This document shows, piece after piece, positions 9,362-20,002 of a stretch of 64,000 nucleotides of DNA. The stretch spans positions 1-64,000 of the forward strand of contig WOUW01000007.1 in assembly GCA_009773055.1 (NCBI GenBank), read 5' to 3'. The DNA is from Paracoccaceae bacterium. GTDB taxonomy: Bacteria > Pseudomonadota > Alphaproteobacteria > Rhodobacterales > Rhodobacteraceae. The translations under genes were made by a program, and so were the position numbers. Every line of letters begins with the position of its first letter. Position 1 is the stretch's first letter. The notes beneath the pieces were generated by a model, which worked only from the letters and a program-made list of their open reading frames with translations, ran no database searches and was not told where the DNA came from.

Positions 9362-10209
9362 CACGCGCTCCTCGCCACGGGCACTTCGGCCCGAATCGTG
9401 CCCAGAGGCACCAGTTGCCGCTTGCCCATCGGCCCCCGGCCCGGGGTGAAATCCTCCAGCACCTGCAAGCCGTTCGCCCGAACCCGCGATGCGCGCAGAT
9501 GCACTTTCCGCACCCGCTGGTCGGCCAGAGCGAACTTCAGGAACCGCTCGGAATGCAGCCTTTTGCCGCGTGCGCAATACTCGCCCATCCGGTCCGCCCG
9601 TTTGCCATAGGCCGCGATCCCGTCCGCGCCCTTGGCCAGCGCAAAGCGGTCGTTGAGGCCGAACCATTCCGACCAGTCCGGCACCAGCACGAACTGGCGA
9701 TGCGCACGGGACAAAAAGTCCAGATGCTCGGCCATGCTATCATGATACAGAAGGTCGGGTCGGGCGAAGATCACGATGTCGGGCTGGAACCCCTCGACCA
9801 GCAGCGTCGCCCGTTTCAGCGAATGGAGCTGGTGCACAAGGTTCCGGAACGACGCGAAGTCGTCCCCCCAGATATCCCCGCGCGCCTGCATTTCGGCCAT
9901 CGGATACTGCCTCAGACAGGCACCCGGAGCCTCGGTCTCGACTGCGTCCAGCGCAAGCAGCTTGTATTCCTCGGGGTCGAGGTCACCTTCCTCGCCGGAT
10001 CGCGCGTTGCGGATCTCGGTCTGGGTGAAAAGATGCCCGAAGGTCCGCACCTCACGCGCAATCGCCCGGGCGGGGGAGATCAGGTTTTCCGTGATCGCGG
10101 GCAGGGTCAGCCGTAAGGACCGCGTGATACCGAAGAACACGATGGCGACCTTCAGGTCCGCTTTCACGCGTCCCTTGACCGCCTCCTGCGCTTTGGCACC
10201 GTCACCCAT
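9361..10209 (-). CDS. Hypothetical protein, glycan/capsule-biosynthesis-like
   Basis: VAIVFFGITRSLRLTLPAITENL...PDIVIFARPDLLYHDS...HSERFLKFAL pattern resembling glycosyltransferase-like proteins. Confidence 0.5.
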   Translation of the reverse strand: MGDGAKAQEAVKGRVKADLKVAIVFFGITRSLRLTLPAITENLISPARAIAREVRTFGHLFTQTEIRNARSGEEGDLDPEEYKLLALDAVETEAPGACLRQYPMAEMQARGDIWGDDFASFRNLVHQLHSLKRATLLVEGFQPDIVIFARPDLLYHDSMAEHLDFLSRAHRQFVLVPDWSEWFGLNDRFALAKGADGIAAYGKRADRMGEYCARGKRLHSERFLKFALADQRVRKVHLRASRVRANGLQVLEDFTPGRGPMGKRQLVPLGTIRAEVPVARSA

Positions 10210-10216
10210 GCGTCTG

Positions 10217-10540
10217 TCAGCCGCCAACGAGCGGCGGCACGCCATTGGCCGCAAAGCACGCCTGCGCAGCTGGCCGCACGGCGATGGACCGGATCGTGGC
10301 CTTGGTCGCGGTCCCCGCTTCCACCCCCACATCGCGCGCCAAAAGCCGCAGCTCGGCCTCGCTGGATGTGTCCAGAATGCAGTTCGTCGCCTTCCGCGCC
10401 GGGTCCGCCGGCATGTCGATGTTCACGACCGGAAAGACCACCGAATACGCCGTCCGCTTCAACGCGTTGTCGACCAGTTCTGCAGGGTCGCAGGCAGACA
10501 CCGCCATCAACGCCAGTAGGAGAAGGGGCACCCTCAACAT
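10217..10540 (-). CDS. Small putative lipoprotein encoded next to sdhA
   Basis: [21 protein letters not shown] lipobox; TGATG overlap with sdhA stop. Confidence 0.6.
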   Translation of the reverse strand: MLRVPLLLLALMAVSACDPAELVDNALKRTAYSVVFPVVNIDMPADPARKATNCILDTSSEAELRLLARDVGVEAGTATKATIRSIAVRPAAQACFAANGVPPLVGG

Positions 10541-12345
10541 CAGAACTTCCTTTCCGCCGGGGCGATCGTTGTCAGCGCGATCCCGCCTTCTGCCTCGGTG
10601 GTAAGAGGGTCGGTATGCACTGCCCGGTAGTCAAGCGTCACCTTGGCCCCATCCACCCAGGCCAGCGAATGTTTGCGCCAGTTGGCGTCATCCCGCTTCG
10701 GATGGTCCTCGTGCGCGTGGGCGCCGCGGCTTTCGGTCCGGGCATGCGCACCATAGATCGTTGCCAGGGCGTTCGGCATCAGGTTGGTCAGTTCCAGCGT
10801 CTCCATCAGATCGCTGTTCCAGATCAGGCTACGGTCGGTGACGTGCAGGTCATTCATCTTGCCCGCGATCACCGTCATTTTCTTCTCGCCCGCCGCCAGC
10901 GTCTCTTCGGCCCGGAACACCGCCGCATCCGCCTGCATGGTCTTCTGCATCTCCAGCCGCAGGTCCGCCGTCGGCACCGCGCCCTTGGCGTTGCGCAATC
11001 CGTCGAACCGGGCGAGCGACTTTTCTACCTCGGCCTTGTTCGTGCCGGGAACCGCTGCCTCGCGGTCCACCACCGCCCCGGCCCGGATCGCCGCAGCACG
11101 GCCGAACACCACCAGGTCGATCAGAGAGTTCGACCCCAGCCGGTTCGCGCCATGCACGCTGGCGCAGCCCGCCTCGCCCACTGCCATCAGGCCCGGGAAC
11201 ACCGCGTCGGGGCTTGCCGCCGTGGGGTTCAGCACCTCGCCCCAATAGTTCGTCGGGATGCCGCCCATGTTGTAGTGCACGGTCGGCAGCACCGGGATCG
11301 GCTCTTTGTGCAGGTCTACGCCCGCGAAAATCCGGGCGCTTTCCGTGATCCCCGGCAGCCGCAGGTCCAGCGATTCCTTCGGCAGGTGCGACAGGTTCAG
11401 GTGGATGTGGTCGGCATTCGCCCCAACCCCCCGGCCCTCGCGGATCTCGATCGTCATGCAGCGGCTGACATAATCCCGCGGCGCCAGGTCCTTGTAGTGC
11501 GGCGCATAGCGCTCCATGAACCGCTCGCCCGCGCTGTTGGTCAGATACCCGCCCTCGCCCCGCGCGCCTTCGGTGATCAGACAGCCCGACCCATAAATCC
11601 CCGTCGGGTGGAACTGCACGAACTCCATATCTTGCAGCGGCAACCCGGCCCGCGCGACCATCCCGCCACCGTCGCCAGTGCAGGTGTGCGCCGAAGTCGC
11701 GCTGAAATAGGCCCTTCCGTAGCCGCCCGTCGCCAAGACCACCATCTTCGCGTTGAAGACGTGGATCGTGCCGTCATCCAGCTTCCACGCGACGACACCT
11801 GTGCAGGCCCCGTCGGTGATGATCAGGTCCAGCGCGAAGTATTCGATGTAGAACTCGGCGTTGTTCTTCAGTGACTGCCCGTAAAGGGTATGCAGGATCG
11901 CATGCCCCGTCCGGTCCGCCGCCGCACAGGTGCGCTGCACTGGCGGGCCGTTGCCGAACTCGGTCGTGTGCCCGCCAAAGGGCCGCTGGTAGATCTTGCC
12001 TTCTTCCGTGCGGGAAAACGGCACCCCGTAATGCTCCAGCTCGTAGACGGCTTTCGGAGCCTCCCGCGCGAGGTATTCCATTGCATCGGTGTCGCCTAGC
12101 CAGTCGCTGCCCTTCACCGTGTCGTACATGTGCCACTGCCAGTGGTCCGGCCCCATGTTGCCAAGGCTGGCGGCAATCCCGCCCTGCGCAGCAACGGTGT
12201 GGCTGCGGGTCGGGAACACCTTCGTGACGCACGCCGTGCGCAGCCCCTGCTCGGCCATCCCCAGCGTCGCGCGCAAGCCCGCGCCGCCAGCCCCCACCAC
12301 AACCACGTCATATTCATGCGTCTCGTACGGATAGGCAGTCATCAT
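10540..12345 (-). CDS. sdhA: Succinate dehydrogenase flavoprotein subunit
   Basis: [71 protein letters not shown]-type motif ([20 protein letters not shown]). Confidence 0.97.
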   Translation of the reverse strand: MMTAYPYETHEYDVVVVGAGGAGLRATLGMAEQGLRTACVTKVFPTRSHTVAAQGGIAASLGNMGPDHWQWHMYDTVKGSDWLGDTDAMEYLAREAPKAVYELEHYGVPFSRTEEGKIYQRPFGGHTTEFGNGPPVQRTCAAADRTGHAILHTLYGQSLKNNAEFYIEYFALDLIITDGACTGVVAWKLDDGTIHVFNAKMVVLATGGYGRAYFSATSAHTCTGDGGGMVARAGLPLQDMEFVQFHPTGIYGSGCLITEGARGEGGYLTNSAGERFMERYAPHYKDLAPRDYVSRCMTIEIREGRGVGANADHIHLNLSHLPKESLDLRLPGITESARIFAGVDLHKEPIPVLPTVHYNMGGIPTNYWGEVLNPTAASPDAVFPGLMAVGEAGCASVHGANRLGSNSLIDLVVFGRAAAIRAGAVVDREAAVPGTNKAEVEKSLARFDGLRNAKGAVPTADLRLEMQKTMQADAAVFRAEETLAAGEKKMTVIAGKMNDLHVTDRSLIWNSDLMETLELTNLMPNALATIYGAHARTESRGAHAHEDHPKRDDANWRKHSLAWVDGAKVTLDYRAVHTDPLTTEAEGGIALTTIAPAERKF

Positions 12346-12353
12346 CAGGTCCT

Positions 12354-12725
12354 TCACAGCGCCATGCGGGCCAGGGCGAACAGCCCCGTCGCGGCGATCA
12401 CCCAGGAAAGCGAAATCACGAAGATGATCAGCATCTTGCGCGTTGTGCCCCGGGCGTAATCCTCGATCATCGTGGTCGCACCCATCGCGAAGTGGCGCAT
12501 CCCGACGACCAGCACCAGCGCCGTCAGGATCGCCGGAAGCGGCCGCGCGAAGGTGTCCAGCACCACGTCACGCGGTGCGCCAAGCGCCTTGCCGAAGATG
12601 TACAGCCAAAGCGGCACCAGAAACGCCAGCCCAACAGCCGAAACCGTCATCGACCAGTGATGCTCGGTCCCGGCATGGCCGGCACCCTTGCCTTCGGCAC
12701 GCTTGCGGGGGGTCAGATAGCGCAT
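12354..12725 (-). CDS. sdhD: Succinate dehydrogenase hydrophobic membrane anchor
   Basis: Three TM segments; [28 protein letters not shown]...[19 protein letters not shown]; operon position. Confidence 0.9.
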   Translation of the reverse strand: MRYLTPRKRAEGKGAGHAGTEHHWSMTVSAVGLAFLVPLWLYIFGKALGAPRDVVLDTFARPLPAILTALVLVVGMRHFAMGATTMIEDYARGTTRKMLIIFVISLSWVIAATGLFALARMAL

Positions 12726-12732
12726 GTCAGCC

Positions 12733-13140
12733 TCACTGAACCAGAAGAATTGTGATCACAGTCAGCACGACCGACCCGATGATGCAGGCCCAGCCCAGCT
12801 TTTCCGCCGTCGGGATGTCCATCCCGTGCCCTGAGTCATAGTAGAGGTGCCGCAGCCCGGCCAGGTAGTGATACCACACCGCCCACAGCGATCCGGTGAA
12901 CACCAGATCCCCGAACCAGCTGGTCGCAACCGCATCTGCCACCGCAAAGTAGCTGTCCGAGGTTGCCGCCGCCAGCAGCCACCAGACCGCCAGCACCACG
13001 CCCGCGACCAGCGCATGTCCGGTGATCCGCGTCAGGATCGAGGTCAGCATCGGCACTTGCCAGCGATAGATCTGCAGGTGCGGCGAGAGCGGGCGCCCCG
13101 CTGAACCGGCTACGGGCGCGGCCCGCTTTGCGTCTGCCAT
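12733..13140 (-). CDS. sdhC: Succinate dehydrogenase cytochrome b556 subunit
   Basis: RPLSPHLQIYRWQVPMLTSILTRITGHAL...HYLAGLRHLYYDSGHG. Confidence 0.95.
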   Translation of the reverse strand: MADAKRAAPVAGSAGRPLSPHLQIYRWQVPMLTSILTRITGHALVAGVVLAVWWLLAAATSDSYFAVADAVATSWFGDLVFTGSLWAVWYHYLAGLRHLYYDSGHGMDIPTAEKLGWACIIGSVVLTVITILLVQ

Positions 13141-13287
13141 GATCGGTCCTCACGTCTGGCGGCGCGGGTCCAATGCCCTCGCCTGGCTGTCGTTCACCAC
13201 TCTGAATAGCGCGGATTTCGCGCGTGTCACGCCCGGAATGCCGCAACTGCAACATGTTGTCGCTATCAGGTCCGATTTTCTGGGCTT

Positions 13288-13318
13288 TGTGATCACATAT
13301 TTTCTGGGTGTGATCACA
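13288..13318. promoter_or_regulatory. Two perfect TGTGATCACA palindromes at 13288-13297 and 13309-13318, 21 bp apart, upstream of sdhC
   Basis: Direct reading: ttTGTGATCACAtattttctgggTGTGATCACAcaag. Confidence 0.75.
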
Positions 13319-13416
13319 CAAGCGCCCCGCTCCTTGGCGTCGGCCGTGCGGTGCGAAAGTCTGGCGTCATACCTATGCTCAGTCCCGTGGAGCATGACGC
13401 CGATGCCGCAGCCAGC

Positions 13417-13827
13417 CTAGCGAAGGTTCTCCATCACCTTTTCCAGGTCGGTGTTCAGTGTGAACGAGATGACCCTGTGCCCATCAGCCTGCGGAACCGC
13501 CAGCCAGTAGCCGAACAGCGGCCCGACCTTGCCGTTGAACATCACGACGTTCTGCACCATTCCGCCCAGATCGGTGCGTTGTGCAATCGTGGCGCAGCCG
13601 TCGAATCCGTCGCCATAGATGTCGGGAAGGCCATCCAGACTGGTCCCAAGGTCGATGCCGATCTCGGTCTTGATCGCCGACACAAAGCCCGCAAAGTCCA
13701 GATCCAGCATCATCTGGTTCATCGCCTCGACCTTGGCAACGACCGTTCCGCCGTCGGGCGCACAGCCCTCGGCCAAGGCAAAAGTCGGGGCCAGGCATAC
13801 AAGACCCGCAGCAATCATGGCTTTCAT
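13417..13827 (-). CDS. Secreted hypothetical protein
   Basis: MKAMIAAGLVCLAPTFALAEGCAP signal peptide. Confidence 0.6.
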   Translation of the reverse strand: MKAMIAAGLVCLAPTFALAEGCAPDGGTVVAKVEAMNQMMLDLDFAGFVSAIKTEIGIDLGTSLDGLPDIYGDGFDGCATIAQRTDLGGMVQNVVMFNGKVGPLFGYWLAVPQADGHRVISFTLNTDLEKVMENLR

Positions 13828-13893
13828 GGTTTCTTCCTAAGTTGATCCAAAATCTTCTTCTCGCGTCGCACATTCCGCGCAATGCCGCGACTC

Positions 13894-14925
13894 TTAAATC
13901 GGCACCAGCGCCCAGTAATCGAGGTCCAACAGCACCTCGGGCAGGTATTTCCCATCCGGTCCCCGCAATTCCCCCGCCTTGCCCCGCGTCGCCACCAGCC
14001 GCAATCGCAGCGCCCCCACACCCGGCGCCGAGGTCTCGGCCTTGTCCAGCACCTCGGACCAGGCCCGCACGGTATCTCCCGCAAAACAGGGGTTTGCATG
14101 CGCGCCTGCGTTCAGCGCGACGATCATCTGCGCATTGGCCAGCCCATTGAACGACAACGCGCGCGCAAGGCTGATCACATGCCCGCCATAGATCAGCCGC
14201 TTGCCGTCCTCGCGCTGCGTGACGTCGAAATGCACTTTTGCCGTGTTCTGCCACAGCCGCGTCGCCAGCATGTGCTCGGCCTCTTCGACCGTCACCGCAT
14301 CGACATGGTCGATCACCTCGCCCACGGCATAGTCGCCCCAGCGATGCGGCTCCCCCGCCAGTCCGAAATCGTAGCGGCTGAAGTCCAGCCCCTCCGGCAC
14401 CACCAGCGCCGCAGGATCAACCACCGAGGCCAGCACAGGCACCGAAACCGGCACCACCACTTCGCGCCGCCGCTTCCGGACCATCACCCAGCGCACAAAC
14501 TCCAGCACCACATCCCCGTGCTGGTTCAGCCCGCGCGTCCGCACCCAGACCACCCCCGTCGCACCGGATGAGGTCTCCTTCAGCCCGATCACCTCGGATT
14601 CCGACCGCAGCGTATCCCCCGGCCAGACCGGCTTCAGCCAGCGTCCTTCGGCATAGCCAAGGTTCGCGACGGCGTTCAGGCTGATATCCGGCACCGTTTT
14701 CCCGAAGACTGTATGAAACGCCACCAGATCATCCAGCGGCGCGGCCTTCAGCCCCACGCCCTTCGCAAACTCATCCGACGAATACAAAGCCCCTCGCGCC
14801 GGATAGAGCGCATGGTAAAGTGCCCGCTCCCCAAGCCCCACCGTGCGCGGGACCGCATGACGGATCACCTCGCCCAAGGTGTAATCCTCGAAGAACCGCC
14901 CCGGCCCCGTCTTCATCGAATGCAC
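13894..14925 (-). CDS. mch: MaoC-family mesaconyl-CoA hydratase (ethylmalonyl-CoA pathway)
   Basis: MKTGPGRFFEDYTLGEVIRHAVPRTVGLGERALYHALYPARGALYSSDEFAK...; double MaoC-like layout, next to sdh. Confidence 0.8.
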   Translation of the reverse strand: MHSMKTGPGRFFEDYTLGEVIRHAVPRTVGLGERALYHALYPARGALYSSDEFAKGVGLKAAPLDDLVAFHTVFGKTVPDISLNAVANLGYAEGRWLKPVWPGDTLRSESEVIGLKETSSGATGVVWVRTRGLNQHGDVVLEFVRWVMVRKRRREVVVPVSVPVLASVVDPAALVVPEGLDFSRYDFGLAGEPHRWGDYAVGEVIDHVDAVTVEEAEHMLATRLWQNTAKVHFDVTQREDGKRLIYGGHVISLARALSFNGLANAQMIVALNAGAHANPCFAGDTVRAWSEVLDKAETSAPGVGALRLRLVATRGKAGELRGPDGKYLPEVLLDLDYWALVPI

Positions 14926-14929
14926 TTCG

Positions 14930-15133
14930 TCATTGCTCGCCCAGCTTCACATCCGGGTGGTAGTCGCCCGCCACTTCCTTCACCACCGCCTGACCGCAAC
15001 GCATCACGCCATTGGCCGCGTCGAAGGCATAGGTCGGGCCACCATGCAGTTCCCACCCCTTGTTAAGCGCCGCCGTCACCTTGTGACAGAAGACCGAGGT
15101 GTCGTCCGCGCTCAGAAACCGGTAAAGCTTCAT
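14930..15133 (-). CDS. DUF1737-like small protein
   Basis: MKLYRFLSADDTSVFCHKVTAALNKGWELHGGPTYAFDAANGVMRCGQAVVKEV. Confidence 0.7.
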   Translation of the reverse strand: MKLYRFLSADDTSVFCHKVTAALNKGWELHGGPTYAFDAANGVMRCGQAVVKEVAGDYHPDVKLGEQ

Positions 15134-15170
15134 CCCCTCACCCAACTCCCGACAATTCGACCAGGTTTGT

Positions 15171-15200
15171 CTTGCTCGTTTCCGAAATACTCCACCGGGG
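15171..15200 (-). repeat. Dispersed GAGTATTT 3' element, copy a
   Basis: minus strand: CCCCGGTGGAGTATTTCGGAAACGAGCAAG. Confidence 0.6.
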
Positions 15201-15241
15201 TAGCCCGTTGGTTTCGCCATCGGTTCGCGAACCCAGCGGGC

Positions 15242-15259
15242 TGGGGGGGTGCCCCCCCA
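15242..15259 (-). terminator. G/C hairpin 3' of nnrU-like gene
   Basis: TGGGGGGGTGCCCCCCCA perfect inverted repeat directly after the 15268 stop. Confidence 0.5.
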
Positions 15260-15267
15260 ATGCTCCG

Positions 15268-15816
15268 TCAACCCCAGGGTTGCACCCCCAGCCAGTTGTG
15301 CACCAGCATGATGCCGACCAGCACCACCACGGCGCCCACGACCGCCCCGATTTCCTTGCCCATCGGCGCAGGCTCTGGCAGCGGCCCGCGCGGCACGGAC
15401 CTGTTGATCACGATCACCTCCACCACCGCCCAGGCCAACAGCCCCCCGAACAGGATCACCGACGCAAGGTCCCCGTTCACAAGAAGGTGCGCCACCGCCC
15501 AGGTCTTGACCGCCGTCAGTTGCGGATGCCGGATGACCCGCGTGATCCGCGTCTTCATGCCTGACGCCGCATACAGGTAGACCGCGAACAGCATCAGCAG
15601 GTTGTTCACATGGGTCAGGAAGGCCGGCGGATACCACAGGTCGATCTGTTCGACCCCCCGATAGCCCATCACCATCAGCACGACGCCCGCCAGCACGCCG
15701 ACCGTGACCAGCCCCTTGCCCGCGTCGCCGAGGCTTGCCCGCGACCCCGGGGCCAGCCGCTTCCACAGATGCGCCGCCCACCACAGTGCCAAACCCAATA
15801 CGATCAGTGTCATCAC
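15268..15816 (-). CDS. NnrU family membrane protein
   Basis: MMTLIVLGLALWWAAHLWKRLAP...TRITRVIRHPQLTAVKTWAVAHLLVNGDLASVILFGGLLAWAV. Confidence 0.85.
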   Translation of the reverse strand: MMTLIVLGLALWWAAHLWKRLAPGSRASLGDAGKGLVTVGVLAGVVLMVMGYRGVEQIDLWYPPAFLTHVNNLLMLFAVYLYAASGMKTRITRVIRHPQLTAVKTWAVAHLLVNGDLASVILFGGLLAWAVVEVIVINRSVPRGPLPEPAPMGKEIGAVVGAVVVLVGIMLVHNWLGVQPWG

Positions 15817-15851
15817 AGGCCTCCAGCCGGTTCATCGGGCGCACCCTGCCC

Positions 15852-16697
15852 TCAAACCGCAACCGCCGCAATCGCCTCGGCCTTCGCGATCAGCGCTTCG
15901 GCCGTCGCGACATGCAGGTTCTCGACGATCCTGCCGTCCACCACCGCGACGCCCTCGCCCCGCGCCCGCGCTTCGGTGAAGGCCGCGATCTGGCGGCGGG
16001 CCAATTCCACCTCCGCCTCAGACGGCGCGAAGACTTCGTTCGCAATTTCCAACTGCGCAGGATGGATCAGCGTCTTGCCGTCGAACCCCATGTCGCGGCC
16101 CTGCTCGCATTCCGCCCGCAGCCCCGCCTCGTCCTTGAAGGCGTTGAACACCCCGTCGACGATCACGCGCCCCTCCGCCCTTGCCGCCAGCACGCAGGCC
16201 CCAAGTCCCGCCATCAACGGCAGCCGATCCGCCCGAAACCGCGCTCCCAGTTCCTTGGCCAGGTCGTTGGTCCCCATGACCATCCCTTCCAACCGGGGAT
16301 GGGACGCAATCGCCGACGCGTTCAGACACCCCTTAGCCGTCTCCAGCATCGCCCAAAGCGGCGCTTTCACCCGTGCCCCAACCGCATCCAGATCGGCCCC
16401 CGAATTCACCTTCGGCAGCAGCACCGCATCCACCCCCGGATGCGTCCCGAACGCCGCCAGATCTCCTTCGGCCCACTCCGTCCCAAGCCCGTTCACCCGC
16501 ACGATCCGCGCCCGCGCCCCGAAATCCGTACTGCTCAGAACCCGCGCCAGCAACTCCCGCCCCCGAACCTTCTCCTCGGGCGAAACCGCATCCTCCAGAT
16601 CGAAGATGATCGCATCCGCCGCCAGCTCCCGCGCCTTTTCCAATGCCCGCTCGCGGGACGCCGGGATATACAGGACAGACCGATAGGGGTGGACCAC
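15852..16697 (-). CDS. mcl2: HpcH/HpaI-citrate lyase family, (3S)-malyl-CoA thioesterase-like
   Basis: RSVLYIPASRERALEKARELAADAIIFDLEDAVSPEEK...ETAKGCLNA...GTNDLAKELGAR...GFDGKTLIHPAQLEIAN; ~281 aa; located near mch. Confidence 0.75.
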   Translation of the reverse strand: MVHPYRSVLYIPASRERALEKARELAADAIIFDLEDAVSPEEKVRGRELLARVLSSTDFGARARIVRVNGLGTEWAEGDLAAFGTHPGVDAVLLPKVNSGADLDAVGARVKAPLWAMLETAKGCLNASAIASHPRLEGMVMGTNDLAKELGARFRADRLPLMAGLGACVLAARAEGRVIVDGVFNAFKDEAGLRAECEQGRDMGFDGKTLIHPAQLEIANEVFAPSEAEVELARRQIAAFTEARARGEGVAVVDGRIVENLHVATAEALIAKAEAIAAVAV

Positions 16698-16708
16698 GAC
16701 TCACCTCT

Positions 16709-16725
16709 GCGCAACATTCTTGCGC
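16709..16725. promoter_or_regulatory. Inverted repeat GCGCAA-CATTC-TTGCGC just upstream of mcl2
   Basis: Direct reading. Confidence 0.35.
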
Positions 16726-17142
16726 TTGAAAGCACGGATCGGACAGAAACGGCAAGCCCTTTTTCGCCGCAGCGCAGAAAGATCACGCGCCCGCAGCGCA
16801 ACTCGCCCGCCGCGTTAATCACCCGTCAGCCCATTCCGGGCAGCCTTTCCCGCATCCCGAACGCCAGAAAGGCCCGCCCATGACCCAGCAGATGCTCGCC
16901 CTTTCCCTTGGCCTCGCCGGCATGATCGCCGCCGCAGACCTCGCCCACGGTGCCCCGCAATGCGACAGCCGCGACGCTGTGACCGCGCTTCTCGCCGACC
17001 GTTACGGCGAGACCCGCCGCGCCGTCGGCATTGCCGGTCAGGACGCCGTGATGGAGGTTTTCGCCGCCGACGCCACTGGGACCTGGTCGATCACCATGAC
17101 CCTGCCGGACGGTATGATGTGCCTGATGGCCTCGGGTTCGGG

Positions 17143-18786
<1,644 letters not shown>

Positions 18787-18797
18787 GCGCACGCCAC

Positions 18798-18826
18798 GGC
18801 AGGCCCCGCAAAGCCGGGGGCCTGCC
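18798..18826 (+). terminator. mdh terminator hairpin
   Basis: GGCAGGCCCC...GGGGGCCTGCC 12 nt after mdh stop. Confidence 0.6.
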
Positions 18827-19097
18827 CGCGTGTCGCTCTGCCGCCACCGCGAACCAGTCAGCCCCGCGAAAGCGGGGACCCTTCTTCAGCCATACCGATC
18901 TGTGAGCATCCACGTGATGCCCGGTTTCGCCGCGATGCGAGACCTCGCGCGCGTCATCATCGACCGGACGACGTTACGGCCAAAGCGCTGGACACGTCTT
19001 TCAGGTCTCACCCTGCACTTGGCGACTTGCCCAACTCCTTGCGAAATGGGCCGCCGCGGGTCAAACCGAGGCGAAAATGCGCATTCCGGAGACCCTC

Positions 19098-19274
19098 ATG
19101 GACTACTCGAAATCCGGCAATCCCAAAGGCACCCGCCACACCCTGCGCGGCCCCGACCACACCCAGAAGGGTGCGCCAAAGTCCGTCACCCCGCCGCGCG
19201 AAACCAAGGAACAGCTTCTCGCCCGGATGAAGGCCGCCGCCAAGGCCGCCCCCCAGAAGGACCCCAAGGCCTGA
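19098..19274 (+). CDS. Small basic hypothetical protein
   Basis: MDYSKSGNPKGTRHTLRGPDHTQKGAPKSVTPPRETKEQLLARMKAAAKAAPQKDPKA. Confidence 0.5.
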   Translation: MDYSKSGNPKGTRHTLRGPDHTQKGAPKSVTPPRETKEQLLARMKAAAKAAPQKDPKA

Positions 19275-19936
19275 CCCGCCCCCCTGCGCCAAGACCTGCC
19301 TCCCCCTACCTCGCCCCCGGCTTTTACGCCGACGCCATCGCCAAGGGTCGCCACCGCGACATCGTCGGCGGCCGCTGGGACGAAACGGGCCGCGCCCAGA
19401 TGCAGGTTCTCCTCGCCGCTGGCATGACCCCCGACGACCACCTTCTCGACATCGGCTGCGGTTCGCTTCGCCTCGGCCACAAGGCCGTCCCCTACCTCAA
19501 ACCCGGCCACTACTGGGGCACTGACGCCTCGCACGCCCTGATGCGCCACGGTCGCCTGACCGAACTCCCCGACCCCGAAGCGCTCCCCGAAGATCACCTG
19601 GTCGAGGACGCCGCCTTCGCCTTCCCCGGCATCCCCGACACCATCACCTTCGCCATCGCCTTCGGGGTCTTCACCCATCTCCCCCATGCCGACCTGGCCA
19701 CCGCCCTCACGAACCTCCGCCGCTTCCCCAACCTCCGCTCCGCTCTCTTCACCGTCTTTCTCTCCGACGCCGCAACTCCCACCCGCCAGCCCGACGGCGT
19801 TGTCACCCACCCCGGCCGCCCACCCTACCACCTCCCCGAAGCCCAGGTCGCCCAGACCATCAGCGCTGCGGGCTTCACCCCTGCACGCCAGACGACCCTC
19901 CTTCCCCGCGGTCAGGTCCTCTGGGCGGCCACCTGA
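19270..19936 (+). CDS. Class I SAM-dependent methyltransferase; start codon not identifiable
   Basis: YLAPGFYADAIAKGRHRDIVGGRWDETGRAQMQVLLAAGMTPDDHLLDIGCGSLRLGHKAVPYLKPGHYWGTDAS...; no in-frame ATG/GTG/TTG upstream of the conserved N-term. Start coordinate is approximate (lies in the frame of ORF 18662-19936). Confidence 0.65.
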
Positions 19937-20002
19937 GGTCTTCCCGACTTGCGCGCCTCTCCGCATGGCTCCACATTCCGCTGAGCAACGCCCGGAGGCC
20001 CC

